Shown: positions 26,001 through 35,809, numbered from the stretch's first letter. The stretch: 64,000 bases of DNA from an uncultured Eubacterium sp. (GCA_934358495.1 CAKRKO010000003.1:10032-74031); one strand, 5' to 3'. Program-made: numbers and translations. Notes: generated by a model not told the origin, from the sequence alone.

Positions 26001-29000
26001 AGAGCCAGGCCATTATGGTGAAGTCAGTATCCAGTATTGTAGTTGGGGACAACTATGTTGGAGGGATAGCCGGGTTCAATGATGTGAAAGCTACACTTGA
26101 TGTAAATTATACGCTCATCGGAGGCCAGATTTATGCCTATGAAAAATGTGCGGGAGGTGCATTTGGCTTCAATGCTTCTGTGGAGTCAGCACAGCAGACA
26201 TTGACAGTAAAACCACAAAGTGTGCAGGGACGATACTTTGTTGGTGGAGTGATTGGTGCAAATGTACTGAATATCGGGGAAGATACAGAGATATCAGCTC
26301 TCCGTGCGGATAATATGCTCGGAACGATTACCGGAGAAGCTTTCTGCGGTGGAATTATTGGTTATCAGAGAACTTATACAGAAAGTCAGATTCCAATCGC
26401 TGACGCTGAAAATGATGAGGGAATCCGTACATCTGTAGAATCAAATGTGGCACAGATTTTGCCGGAACTTTATTCGGCGACGAATGTACCGGCAGCGGTC
26501 ATGGAATCTGCAAATCCATATACGTTGACGATTTCTACAAATGGAAATACAGCCAGTGATTTAAAGATAAATACAAATAATATTCCGATTCGGGCGGTCA
26601 TGTATTCCGGTGGTGTGCTGGGTTACTGCGAAAAGAACAGTAAAATACAGATTAAAAACTGTAAAAATGCGGGAAATATTACATTTGCAGCGGAACTGGC
26701 AGGAAAGACAGATGTATCCGATGGAGCAGTGAAACTGGGAACGTATGGAACCAGTGGTGAGATACCGAAACTTCTTTCGAAAGATGGCAAGAACCTGAAA
26801 TTGCATTTTATCGGTGGTATTACAGGTGTTGCACTGGAAAATGAAACGATTACGCATTGTACTAATACCGGATCACTTTCCGGATTTACCGGAACTGGCG
26901 GTGTGGTTGGTCTGAATGCAGGAACCGTGAAAAAATGCGAACTCAGTGAAAATTTTGGTAATGCAGCACTGGAATATGTGGGTGGAATTGTTGGTGTTAA
27001 CAGCAAGGGCGGAATCGTAATGTTCTGTACAACTGCATCTGGTAATACCATTGCAGGAAGGGATCATCTTGGCGGAATCGCTGGATGGAACCTGCAGGGC
27101 GGTATTCTTGCTGGAAATACAAATAATGCCACTGTAAATGCTTCTGGAGTAGATGAAGCCGGATTTGCATCAGTTGGCGGACTTGCCGGGCAAAACAGTG
27201 GTAAAATCCAGCTTTCAAGGGATGACAGTTTATCTGGCCATTCGGTTTCCGGTATGAGAGGAGCCGGTGTCGGCGGTGCTGTCGGTATTAACGAGACCGG
27301 TGGAAGTATTCTGATGAGTGGCAATGCTGATGGAGATAGTGAAATTGTAGTTGTTTCGGATAAAGTGACAGTGCAGGGCTATGAGAAAGTCGGTGGAATT
27401 GCCGGTATCAATCATGGGCAGATCAAATGTTCCACAGATAATGGGTTGTATATTACCGCGAAGGCAAAAAGAGTACAGGCTTCCCATGGAACCGTTGGTG
27501 GAATCGCCGGTGTGACAGATGGAACGATTCAGTATGTGGTGAACCGTTGCGACAGTGTCAGTGCCGATGCAGGAAATGCAGGCGGAATTGTGGCAGAAAC
27601 GACGAGCCCAAAGGCTGTTATCAAAAACTGCAATAACTATGGAAATGTCAGAAGCAGTGATGGTTATGCTGGAGGAATTGCGGCAACAAACGCTGGCAGG
27701 ATCGAGTATTGCAGAGTTAATGGAAACAGCACTTCCGGTAACGTGGAAATTTATAGTCTGGGTGTAAATGCCAGTGGAGCCATTGTTGCGGCGAACAGTG
27801 GTACGATCATAGACAGTATTCCGGGAAATGCGGTAGTATTGTGCGGAAATGCAACTGTATTTGGTGGAATTGTGGGGGAAAACACCGGTGTGGTTACATC
27901 TACGGCAGCTTCTGCCACCGGAACCAGTGCATTTAATCTGAAATATATGCCACAGATCAAAGCAAACAAGGGGAATCTGACCGTTGGCGGCGCAGTTGGT
28001 TCTAATGCAGGTGTTGTGTCAGGTATTGTCGCAAGCAATTTGACGTTTGATAACTTCAGTGGTTATCAGTATCTGGGAGGAATTGTTGGCAGTAATGGAA
28101 CATCCGGCGGTTTGAATGCAGATGCTGATTATCAGGTGAAAGTTACAGATTGCAGTTTTAATGGAACGATGACAGAAAAAGTAAATGCCGGTGTAGCCGG
28201 AAATTGCTATGGCGGCATTGCTGGCATTAACTATGCGGAATTAAGTCATAACGTGGTTACTCAGATCCGTATGGATATTCAAGGTATCTATTCAGCTACC
28301 AGTACAAGTACTACAGCGCAGAAAGAAGCAATGGCGAGCCATGCAGGTGGAATCGTTGGTAAAAATGAGACAAATGCGTTGATTGACGGTTGTATCCTTG
28401 CGGATAATAGCAAGAGTGTACTGCAGGCTAAATATGGTATGCTTGGCGGCGTGACCGGATTTAACAAAGGAACGATCCAGATGTCCGGAAGCAACAAGAC
28501 ATCATTGATCATGACAGCGGAGACAATGACAGATGTGTCAGCTTTGGTAAATGCAGCGCATGATGTACAGAAAGGAAATTTGTCACCGGATACGAAACCG
28601 GTAGAATGGGTAGACGGAAACTCTCATTATGAAATCGAAAACTCTGTTTATCAGAATTCAAAAACGACGATTTCACAAGACCGTATGAACTTGAAAATGA
28701 CAGCAAACGGCAGTATCGGAGGCATTACGGCCTTTAACAGTACAGACGGTGTGTTAAATGGGTGCGTTTCAGGTAACTGGTTTATCTTGAATCGTTCAGA
28801 AGCAGTCGGTGTTGGTACTGGTGGTGTGATCGGAATGAATGAATCGGAGAAAAGCTTAGCTTGTCTGGTCAATGGTGCTTTTGTCGGACGTCAGGTGTCT
28901 GCCGGCACTTCAAATAAAGCAGGCGAAGATGGTCAGACAAACCGTTTCGCAGGCGGAATCATTGGAAATCAGAATACTTCTACCGGAAATGACTGGACAC

Positions 29001-32000
29001 TTGAAAAATGTATTAATTTTGGTACCGTTTATTGCTATCGCTCTCATTATTCCGGAGGAATTATAGGACAGTGGACAGCAGCTGGTGGTACGATTTTGGA
29101 TTGTAGGAATTATGGTAATCTTCAGACTTCACTGCAGCTTGGCTGGAGAGGAGCGTCTGGTGGAATTGTTGCACAGTTGTATTATGCATATGAAGATAAT
29201 GATTACAATATCATCGGTTGCGAAAATCATGGTAATCTGTATATGAGAAAAGGAGCCGGTCTGTCATCTGGTTCCTACGGAGCAAATGACAGTGCAGGTA
29301 TTCTTGGTAATGTTACTACCTATAAAGTAAATGATGCGGATAAAGGACAGGAATTTACGATTCGTATTCTCGATTGTGTAAATGGTCCTGATGTAGAAAT
29401 TTATTCTTCATCTATGGCTTCCGGTATTTTTGGATTTCTTTCCTGTGATGATGTACCGACAAGCAGTAATGGATCTGAAGTGTCGACATCTACTCAGCGG
29501 GTAAAACTTCAGGTGGAACGCTGCAGGAATTTTGCTGAAAAGTTACAGGGAATCTGGTTTTCTGGTGGAATTATTGGTGCACGTTATACTGAGCGTGGAT
29601 GGAGTAATACAATTGTAAATGACTGTTATTCAGTAAATGTATATGGGTATAAACCGACAAACAGTCCAATTTATTCAACCGGAAATAATCATGGAGGAAC
29701 AGCCGGAAATATACAGGACAGCAATAACCGAAAAAATAATTTCTTTATTGATGGACTTGGTCCCCAGAGATATGGATCTGATGCCGGATTTTATTATAAT
29801 AAATTTGTTCTCGGAAAATTGGATGGAAATAGGAATATTATTAGTCATGGAAGCGGAGAAGTGAATGTTCCTGTCACCCGGAGAGGCAAAGTACATTGGT
29901 CTGATTATATCAGCAATATCCATTCAGTAGCGGTTGAAAAAACAGGAAATGGCTATAAATATGCCTTTGCAGAGATTTACAGCGGCATTAATACTATTGG
30001 AAGCGATTGTTTCGTTGATTCTGATGGATATATTGTAGCTGCGGATAAAACGACAAGAATTGGTCAGATTTTGTTTTATACAGGCGATGAGGACCATCAT
30101 TGGAATGATAATGTGTACAAAAAATGTACAGAAAATCCAGATCTTGAGAACGATGAGATTTATAATCAGTCTCGTGAAAGCTATCGACGCCTGGAAGGCA
30201 TCGTGCAGACAGACAGTCAGAAACAGCTTTTGGCTCCTGTTTCTGCAAAAGCGACTGTGGCATCTGGAAAGATCAGTATTTCCGTCACACCGAAAAATCT
30301 GCCAGCAGATCCTGCGACGAAATGTGATCCGTTTGCATATCTGGTGAGCATTACGGGCAGCAATGGACAGAATGCAACCCAAATGATCTACACGGAAAAC
30401 GAAAGTTTTGATATTCCTTCAGGGTTATCAGGAAAATTGAATATTTCTGTTCAGTCGGTCAGCATGTTCGAAGATGTGGAAAATTCAGTTCCAACAGAAG
30501 CCAGTGTTATCCAGAGTGGGGCTATTCTTCCCAGCCCGGAAGTACGGGCAGAACTTGTTATGGTACCGGATGGCTATATGCTCAATGGAGATAAGGTCTT
30601 TTACTATTATCAAGTGAGTTTGAATAATCTGGATGAGTATGAACAATACTCTGGCTGGAAAGTGAATATTTATCTAAATGCTTATGGAAAAGATAAAAAT
30701 GTCGTATTAAGTGCTGATGATCCGACAGGTATTCTGCCAATTAATTTTGATAGTAAAAAGAATAAGAAAGATAATACTTATCAGATGATTGCACAGGCTT
30801 TGCATGGTAATACAGATTATGAGGATTCACCAGTAATTTCAACGTCTGCATACATGCCCTTGTTCCAGGCATTCATTGGTCTGGATACTCCATATACATG
30901 GAGCACTGATAATCTGAGCCATATAGCAAAGACAAGTTATTCAATTTCAGGAAATACACTGGATACACTCAGTGTGGACGTAACAATTGATGATACCAAA
31001 AATGCAGAGATACTGGAAGTAAATCCGATTTACCGCGCAGAATTGCTTGGCGACTGGACCGATGCCAAAGGAACTGTCCATAAAGATGTTGTATTTGCAA
31101 AGACAGATATGATGACGGTATCCAACGGAAGTGTTACTGCTCATTTTACAAATTTACCGGAATATCTCGGAAAGGCGCAGAATCTGCATGTCAGATTGTG
31201 GTATGCACAGACTGGTCTTGGACCGGTATATCTGTATCATGAAACAGACAGTAAGCCAAAGAGTGGTGCAGTTACAGAACTGAAAGGATTCAATGCCGAT
31301 GGTACAGAACAATGGGGATACAGTTACAGTGTGGCAGTTCGAAATAACTGGCAGGATTTTAAACCGTACCAGACCGTCTCAGGTAAGTTGCTTGACTGGC
31401 TGCCTGCTCCAGAGATGGATCTGGCAGATGGAAGTAGTCTGACACCGTCTTATGACAGCGAAAATCGGATGCAGTATACATTTTCCTGGGACAAAGATAC
31501 ATCAGATAAAGAAAATCCGACATATGAGATCGTTTTGACAGGTATTGATGCAGATGGCAAAGAAGTTACAATAGATACTGGTGCTTATACTGGTGGTAAA
31601 AGCTTTACCATTAATGGAGAGGACTGGAATTATACGCGGGTTCGCCTGAAAGTCACCCGGATCGGTGATGCATCGAAAAAGCAGATCGGACTTTCCACAA
31701 CTGCGACTTATTCAGTGGCACAGAGACTGGAAAAACCGGGACAGGCTTCTGTGACGAATGTGGATCATAATGAGTTGAATTACAAAGTAATCTGGCCATG
31801 TATTACAAATGAGGCTTATTGTGGCGGTTATCAGATTTATGTACGTGCGTATGATACATCCGGAAATCTTGGAATTGCGGAAAAAGTTGGCTCTGTGCAG
31901 AAAGCAACAGGTGCAGCAACCTATTCTCAGATTGTAAATCTGGAAAAATATGCAGGTGAGAGAATTACTGTGTATGTGGTTGCGCAATCCAGTAATGCAA

Positions 32001-33190
32001 ATATATTCATAAACAGTGCGGCGGGTGTTACCTGTGAGATTCAGGTTCCATCGCGTATTGCACAGCCAAATGTATCATGGAACGTAAACTGGGCTTTTGA
32101 CAAAGCAAATCCGATGGAAGCGGCAAGTTTTCTGTCAGGCGGCCTGAGAGTTGGGCTGTCAGCAGATCGTGCTAGCATTCCGCCGGGAGGAAGTGCATAC
32201 CTGCTGCGTGCGTATGTGTATAACAGTGCAGGAGAAGCGGCACAAGCGACAAGTTCAGATCCTGGCGCCTATATGGCTGTTTATCCGGCTGGTGATGTAC
32301 CGGCACAAATGGAAGTATCAAATGCACAGACTTATTACCATATAGTAACTGATCTGTCCATCCAATACGCCGGAAAATGGGTTGTATTTTATGCCAGAAT
32401 ATCATCCGGTGCCGGAAGTGTAAGTTCGTTGTGGACCAGATCCCCGGATGTATATCAGCTTCCATATGTGAAATTGGCACAGCCGGTGGTTACCTCAGAC
32501 AGCCTGAAGGATACTGTTGCGGCGACCGTCCAGACAACGCCAAACGTACCGGGCAGTGTGCAGAACTGGACAGCACTACATACGGCTCTTTCCTGGGACA
32601 GCGTAGATTGTGCAGATATGTACAGCGTGGATCTGACAGGACAGATGACAGATCCGTCATCTGCAACCGGAACGAGAGCACTGAATGGTCAGCTTCGTAT
32701 TTTGGAAAAAACAGATGCAGCCGGAAATAAAACGGCGGAAGTACAGCAGTATGTATATCGCAAAATTCAGGACCAGACAGACCAGTCAGCAGAAAAGTGG
32801 CAGTACATCTGGGAGACAGTATCGAAAAATACGGAGACCTACCCAAGTGGAACACCGGAAACGGCAAAAGTACACACATATGATCTGAACGCTTACAGTG
32901 TGGCCGTATCGTCCAATTATAAGGCAGACAGCGGAGCAACTTATTATTATACATTAACGCTGACTGCACAGCTGACAGTTCAGCTTCAGGGTGATGGAAC
33001 ACTTCATTATGTACTGAAATTGCCGGATGTGGAAAAATTGACAGCAGTGGATGGAAGCAGTGTGACACATGCAAACTTTACGGTGACTCAGAAAGCATCT
33101 TTCCAGGCAGATGTACAGAAAAATCTGACTGTGACAGTAAGTGATGCATATGCGGCATCAGACATATATGAGATCAGCTGGAATAATTAA
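23090..33190 (+). CDS. Giant prepilin-type protein with about 40 GLUG-like repeats
   Basis: 3,366 residues. The N-terminus is a true prepilin: leader MKRTWKKG, then FTLTELIVVLVIMSVIVAI (Glu5 present) and a pilin-like helix to about residue 60. Residues about 405-545 look like a lead-in beta module (AFRHLSNMRYYDAD, LQGHGKKTYVSNL). From about 630 to 2200 there are about 40 copies of a (V/A/S)GGI(V/A)GYN-type motif spaced 25-60 residues apart, each ahead of a short strand region, as in GLUG adhesins. Residues 2200-3366 are Tyr/Trp/Asp-rich and read as repeated fibronectin-like beta modules. There is no LPXTG or Sec signal, so export and anchoring should go through the pilus system. ATG 23090 follows AGGTG; a GTG at 23081 is less likely. 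It heads the pilus operon; an adhesive pilus tip is my inference. Confidence 0.88.
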   Translation: MKRTWKKGFTLTELIVVLVIMSVIVAISVPFFVNYWRNAEFRKNEQNAKTIYLAAESKLTYYRTSGQWESFKKQIQKQAKSDQSQNAQDRQAEEAAFSPENENALQLNGRIYTIRLDKALENADSDNNLLLQLIDDYVYDKDMLNASVALEIDMESGEVYSAFYDSKCDGLTYEAEDKDGYLTMQKRDYDSRKKRLLGYYSTEDTVNVVALKPTKLQITTISLQNSEKLSLNWSSNVGESLDTSYEIAVYNKKDNSKLFSMVLSPYDLRKAGWSGKNAESTTTFANVTLQDSEDKERGQWSFPLTYQDNKYTLVLDAMMSAKVQALLESREGTDDYDALQRTMSTSICRLASVNGANLTETQDLQKPQDIYATVKAISYAGTDSSNSVTKEYRSSQTVTSNAANTMFADKTNGNKVKIAAFRHLSNMRYYDADIAANFELTNKNMDWTSVGTGVYDLTADEQEAAGATVEKLAWKENSADEAADFPTIAVLPEKHTLQGHGKKTYVSNLRLGETSIVDDETVQQLADASAASNVKKTEYLGLFGELEGTVTDFVLREPSITFGVSTAKGNEVHTYTQLKGIGILAGRSEGVIKHTQVTSMTENNSVQDAKTVNVSLESAVLSANGNTQIAAVGGVVGILADTDKDGNLTASTAGKIEDVTMEGAVEAHLPTMNGTANTGDYENYAFGIGGIAGYAKLESKEEKSVLLSCRNHAGVSGNYMTGGIVGMIDGTADTFDSQKWESEAAIKDSSNTGLILCTSAVTDSVNGNYFGGIAGYAYRTLVYNSTSASGRSSSFSYNKNKKALLKGQYVGGIVGYGNHSLIANCGTESNGYILGAKYVGGIAGGLGGNISDAIQAQLHESVSVTTNRSYVIGNEYVGGIVGYNTKDVVISNCINNGVVAGTEKENGEGGRYVGGIVGYNANGARISDCASYLSDYGNSIFDMIVNTWDARSDYVGGIVGYNNGEIEFSDESQAIMVKSVSSIVVGDNYVGGIAGFNDVKATLDVNYTLIGGQIYAYEKCAGGAFGFNASVESAQQTLTVKPQSVQGRYFVGGVIGANVLNIGEDTEISALRADNMLGTITGEAFCGGIIGYQRTYTESQIPIADAENDEGIRTSVESNVAQILPELYSATNVPAAVMESANPYTLTISTNGNTASDLKINTNNIPIRAVMYSGGVLGYCEKNSKIQIKNCKNAGNITFAAELAGKTDVSDGAVKLGTYGTSGEIPKLLSKDGKNLKLHFIGGITGVALENETITHCTNTGSLSGFTGTGGVVGLNAGTVKKCELSENFGNAALEYVGGIVGVNSKGGIVMFCTTASGNTIAGRDHLGGIAGWNLQGGILAGNTNNATVNASGVDEAGFASVGGLAGQNSGKIQLSRDDSLSGHSVSGMRGAGVGGAVGINETGGSILMSGNADGDSEIVVVSDKVTVQGYEKVGGIAGINHGQIKCSTDNGLYITAKAKRVQASHGTVGGIAGVTDGTIQYVVNRCDSVSADAGNAGGIVAETTSPKAVIKNCNNYGNVRSSDGYAGGIAATNAGRIEYCRVNGNSTSGNVEIYSLGVNASGAIVAANSGTIIDSIPGNAVVLCGNATVFGGIVGENTGVVTSTAASATGTSAFNLKYMPQIKANKGNLTVGGAVGSNAGVVSGIVASNLTFDNFSGYQYLGGIVGSNGTSGGLNADADYQVKVTDCSFNGTMTEKVNAGVAGNCYGGIAGINYAELSHNVVTQIRMDIQGIYSATSTSTTAQKEAMASHAGGIVGKNETNALIDGCILADNSKSVLQAKYGMLGGVTGFNKGTIQMSGSNKTSLIMTAETMTDVSALVNAAHDVQKGNLSPDTKPVEWVDGNSHYEIENSVYQNSKTTISQDRMNLKMTANGSIGGITAFNSTDGVLNGCVSGNWFILNRSEAVGVGTGGVIGMNESEKSLACLVNGAFVGRQVSAGTSNKAGEDGQTNRFAGGIIGNQNTSTGNDWTLEKCINFGTVYCYRSHYSGGIIGQWTAAGGTILDCRNYGNLQTSLQLGWRGASGGIVAQLYYAYEDNDYNIIGCENHGNLYMRKGAGLSSGSYGANDSAGILGNVTTYKVNDADKGQEFTIRILDCVNGPDVEIYSSSMASGIFGFLSCDDVPTSSNGSEVSTSTQRVKLQVERCRNFAEKLQGIWFSGGIIGARYTERGWSNTIVNDCYSVNVYGYKPTNSPIYSTGNNHGGTAGNIQDSNNRKNNFFIDGLGPQRYGSDAGFYYNKFVLGKLDGNRNIISHGSGEVNVPVTRRGKVHWSDYISNIHSVAVEKTGNGYKYAFAEIYSGINTIGSDCFVDSDGYIVAADKTTRIGQILFYTGDEDHHWNDNVYKKCTENPDLENDEIYNQSRESYRRLEGIVQTDSQKQLLAPVSAKATVASGKISISVTPKNLPADPATKCDPFAYLVSITGSNGQNATQMIYTENESFDIPSGLSGKLNISVQSVSMFEDVENSVPTEASVIQSGAILPSPEVRAELVMVPDGYMLNGDKVFYYYQVSLNNLDEYEQYSGWKVNIYLNAYGKDKNVVLSADDPTGILPINFDSKKNKKDNTYQMIAQALHGNTDYEDSPVISTSAYMPLFQAFIGLDTPYTWSTDNLSHIAKTSYSISGNTLDTLSVDVTIDDTKNAEILEVNPIYRAELLGDWTDAKGTVHKDVVFAKTDMMTVSNGSVTAHFTNLPEYLGKAQNLHVRLWYAQTGLGPVYLYHETDSKPKSGAVTELKGFNADGTEQWGYSYSVAVRNNWQDFKPYQTVSGKLLDWLPAPEMDLADGSSLTPSYDSENRMQYTFSWDKDTSDKENPTYEIVLTGIDADGKEVTIDTGAYTGGKSFTINGEDWNYTRVRLKVTRIGDASKKQIGLSTTATYSVAQRLEKPGQASVTNVDHNELNYKVIWPCITNEAYCGGYQIYVRAYDTSGNLGIAEKVGSVQKATGAATYSQIVNLEKYAGERITVYVVAQSSNANIFINSAAGVTCEIQVPSRIAQPNVSWNVNWAFDKANPMEAASFLSGGLRVGLSADRASIPPGGSAYLLRAYVYNSAGEAAQATSSDPGAYMAVYPAGDVPAQMEVSNAQTYYHIVTDLSIQYAGKWVVFYARISSGAGSVSSLWTRSPDVYQLPYVKLAQPVVTSDSLKDTVAATVQTTPNVPGSVQNWTALHTALSWDSVDCADMYSVDLTGQMTDPSSATGTRALNGQLRILEKTDAAGNKTAEVQQYVYRKIQDQTDQSAEKWQYIWETVSKNTETYPSGTPETAKVHTYDLNAYSVAVSSNYKADSGATYYYTLTLTAQLTVQLQGDGTLHYVLKLPDVEKLTAVDGSSVTHANFTVTQKASFQADVQKNLTVTVSDAYAASDIYEISWNN

Positions 33191-33231
33191 TAGAATCAGC
33201 ACAAAAATGGAGCAGACCGGAGGAACTATTT

Positions 33232-34065
33232 ATGAAATGGAAAGGCTGGCAGCAGCTTCGGCAAAATAAGAAAAACGGGATATCGATGGTTGTTGTGATC
33301 TGTGCATCAGCATTTTTTGTAGCCTTTGCCGCTGCAATCCTTTATACGGCCGGACTTCTGACGGCGCAGTCAAATCTGCGCCTGAAGGAAGAACGGTGCA
33401 ATCAGCTGGCGACTTCTGCCGCGAAGGTGTTAAATGAGGAGTTACTGAAATATGATAACAGAAGCAGTGACGGTTCACAGAATCAGTCATTTTATGCGTT
33501 TGCAAACAAGTTTTTGGATGACACACAGTATCTGGATTACAGTGAGGACTATCCAGATGCATCGAAATATAATTTTCTGGTGAGTGATACGAATCTTGAT
33601 AATCTGGCAGAGGCAGCATCCCTGCCTGCCGGATATGGAAATATCCGGATCACTCTGTCAAAAGAAAAGAATAGTGCAGAGACAATGGATTCAGTGAAAA
33701 CCGGTGAGTTAGATATCGCAGCAGCTGGCACAAATTATCAGACGGAGATTGATCGTATCCGAAATACTACGGTGCGTGAATACAATCTGATCGTTGAGGT
33801 GACTGCTTCCTGTGATGATACTACATATACCTGCAAAACAGAGTACAGCCGGGAAGAAAAGTATGAGGTAAAGTTTTCTCATAATGGAGTTGACATTGTC
33901 TGGGATGGCAGTAACTGGCACAAAAATAATACCAGCGGAGAGATTTATACACCGGAAGGATCCGAGGCAATCAAATATGAATTCCTGCCGCAGACAACAT
34001 CGTGTGTATTTCAGGAAAATGTTTATACCGATACGATGAAGGGAGGAGGTACCGATAGCGAATGA
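33232..34065 (+). CDS. Minor pilin, GspK/PilX-like
   Basis: 277 residues. A basic leader ends NKKNG and is followed by ISMVVVICASAFFVAFAAAIL, a pilin-type helix without Glu at position 5, the hallmark of GspK-type minor pilins at the tip of pseudopili. The rest is a soluble, acidic domain with one Cys pair (SCDDTTYTC). GGAGG lies 8 bases before the start. It overlaps the next gene by four bases. Assignment rests on the N-terminus and on the order in the cluster; the globular part is not recognised. Confidence 0.72.
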   Translation: MKWKGWQQLRQNKKNGISMVVVICASAFFVAFAAAILYTAGLLTAQSNLRLKEERCNQLATSAAKVLNEELLKYDNRSSDGSQNQSFYAFANKFLDDTQYLDYSEDYPDASKYNFLVSDTNLDNLAEAASLPAGYGNIRITLSKEKNSAETMDSVKTGELDIAAAGTNYQTEIDRIRNTTVREYNLIVEVTASCDDTTYTCKTEYSREEKYEVKFSHNGVDIVWDGSNWHKNNTSGEIYTPEGSEAIKYEFLPQTTSCVFQENVYTDTMKGGGTDSE

Positions 34066-34466
34066 TGAAGTTACATAAGATCAGGAAAAAATCGGGAGAA
34101 ACCCTGGTGGAAGTGGTTGCAAGTATGTTCATTTTTCTGATTCTCTTTGGAATCCTGCAGGGGGCAATTTCTTATAGTCATGCCTCAATGGAACAAAATA
34201 AGCAGATTCGCGCACAGAATGCAGAAATCATCCGAAATCTGGCATCGGCAGAACAGACTTCAGGAAGTAATCAGACGCTTCGGTTTGTGGCAACCACACC
34301 GGAGATGGATCGGATTGGAAATCAGGTATTTTCCGTAGATTTGAATCTGGCATCCAAACAGGTTAGTTATACCGATTCCAAAGGGGCAAATCAGATCATT
34401 ACTTTTTATACCTATGGTCTGACCGGCACATCAGAAACTCAGGCAGCAGGAGGTACCACGCAATGA
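34062..34466 (+). CDS. Minor pilin, GspI/PilV-like
   Basis: 134 residues. The leader ends KKSG and the mature N-terminus is ETLVEVVASMFIFLILFGI, with Glu5 present and Glu instead of Phe at position 1. The short globular part is typical of GspI-type subunits. GGGAGGAGG is upstream, inside the previous gene, and there are overlaps of four bases on both sides, so translation is coupled through the minor pilin genes. Confidence 0.75.
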   Translation: MMKLHKIRKKSGETLVEVVASMFIFLILFGILQGAISYSHASMEQNKQIRAQNAEIIRNLASAEQTSGSNQTLRFVATTPEMDRIGNQVFSVDLNLASKQVSYTDSKGANQIITFYTYGLTGTSETQAAGGTTQ

Positions 34467-35200
34467 AAAAGCTGAGTTTTTATGTGAAAAAGATGAAGCG
34501 GAAACTGAAGGAACGAAGTGGTACGACATTGGTGGAAACGATTGTTACGTTATTGCTCATCAGCATTATGATGGTGATGGCGGCATCAGCGTTAAGTTCA
34601 GCCGCAAAGATTTTTGTCCGTGAACAGAAGATGCAGTTTGCACAGTCAATTCTTGATACAGTTATGACAGAATTGCGTGGTTTGACTGCAGATGCAAACG
34701 GATACATTAAAATTTATGCAAAAAATGACAAAAATTCAGGAAAAATTACGGATATGACTGGAAATAATTCAGGAAATATATTAGAATTTATGAATGAAGA
34801 TGGGTATGTAGTGCTTATATCGGCCGATGGCTGTGATGCAACGAAGCTGCAGATCGGAAGTCAGAATTCCGGGGTGGCTGAAGCGGTACCGGCCGGACAG
34901 TTGCTGACGCGTTATTATTTTTGCAATAATGGAAAATATCGTTACAGCGAAGATGGAGTTCCGGTCGCCCGCGCGGTGTCCACTGTGTTTGGCGAAGGTT
35001 TTTATATGGGAAACTATATGGAAGTAACCTGGGCTTTTCCGGATGGGATCAGTGAGGGAACTGCGGTAAACCAGATTACAGCAACGGTGACGTTGTACAG
35101 TGATCCGGAACGCACACAGACCGTGGCTGCCGATACGGAAATTCTTCAGTTTCGTCATATGCCTGCACGAAACGACAATGTGACTACTATGGAGGACTGA
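34463..35200 (+). CDS. Minor pilin, GspJ/PilW-like
   Basis: 245 residues. A long basic leader of about 20 residues ends RSG, followed by TTLVETIVTLLLISIMMVMAA with Glu5. A long amphipathic helix (AAKIFVREQKMQFAQSILDTV) and a larger beta domain follow, the size order expected for GspJ. AGGAGG is upstream in the preceding gene. Together with the two preceding minor pilins it would form an initiating tip complex. Confidence 0.75.
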   Translation: MKKLSFYVKKMKRKLKERSGTTLVETIVTLLLISIMMVMAASALSSAAKIFVREQKMQFAQSILDTVMTELRGLTADANGYIKIYAKNDKNSGKITDMTGNNSGNILEFMNEDGYVVLISADGCDATKLQIGSQNSGVAEAVPAGQLLTRYYFCNNGKYRYSEDGVPVARAVSTVFGEGFYMGNYMEVTWAFPDGISEGTAVNQITATVTLYSDPERTQTVAADTEILQFRHMPARNDNVTTMED

Positions 35201-35234
35201 AAAAAAAGCATGAATGCAAAGGGGAGAAAGAAAA

Positions 35235-35732
35235 ATGGTTACAAAATTATTTGAATTGAGAGACAGAAAACTCAGGGAAAACAAAAAGAGAGGATTCACC
35301 TTAGTAGAACTGATCGTAGTTCTGGTAATTATTGCAATTCTGGCAGCTTTGCTGATCCCGGCACTGACAGGATATATCAATAAGGCCAAGGAGAAGACGA
35401 TTGTGGCTGAGACACGACAGTGTGTGATGGCCGCGCAGACGCTGGTGGATGAGGAATACGGAAAGCTAGATTTGCAGGAAGCAACTGTAAATGTATATAG
35501 GGCAATCAGTATAGGTTCGTATGGTAATGGAACAGTAAAAATTCCAGTTGCGGATGTGGCAGAACTGGCAGAAGTTTCGGCAGATCATATCAAATCTGCA
35601 ACCGTATATGCAGGAAAAGTAGTTGAACTTCGGTATGAATCAGATGGAAAAACATGTATTTATGAAGTGGAACATACAGGAGAGGGAACAACTTTAAAAT
35701 ATGGATCAAAAGGAACCTATAACATACAATAG
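35235..35732 (+). CDS. Type IV pilin, major type, copy 1
   Basis: 165 residues. A 20-residue leader (KLFELRDRKLRENKKRG) precedes FTLVELIVVLVIIAILAAL and the helix to TGYINKAKEKTIVAE. The C-terminal domain is small, with two Cys (RQCVM and GKTCIYE) that may bond. AAAGGGGAGAAAG precedes the ATG at 35235; an ATG at 35214 lies upstream of that site. It is about 70% like the next gene in the N-terminal half. Confidence 0.9.
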   Translation: MVTKLFELRDRKLRENKKRGFTLVELIVVLVIIAILAALLIPALTGYINKAKEKTIVAETRQCVMAAQTLVDEEYGKLDLQEATVNVYRAISIGSYGNGTVKIPVADVAELAEVSADHIKSATVYAGKVVELRYESDGKTCIYEVEHTGEGTTLKYGSKGTYNIQ

Positions 35733-35809
35733 AAGATGATTTGGTTATGAGCAGACAGGGTGAGTGGATCGGTTAATATTCACTTAACTGTTTCGATATC
35801 TGTGGTATG

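Noticed and set aside
24980..29700. Regularly spaced similar DNA stretches, at first look array-like
   Set aside because: They are the codons of the GGI(V/A)G protein repeats, in frame and with variable spacing, so not a CRISPR array.
34781..35389. A 202-codon minus-strand frame across two pilin genes
   Set aside because: Antisense shadow of pilin coding sequence; the plus-strand genes have prepilin signals and good ribosome binding sites.
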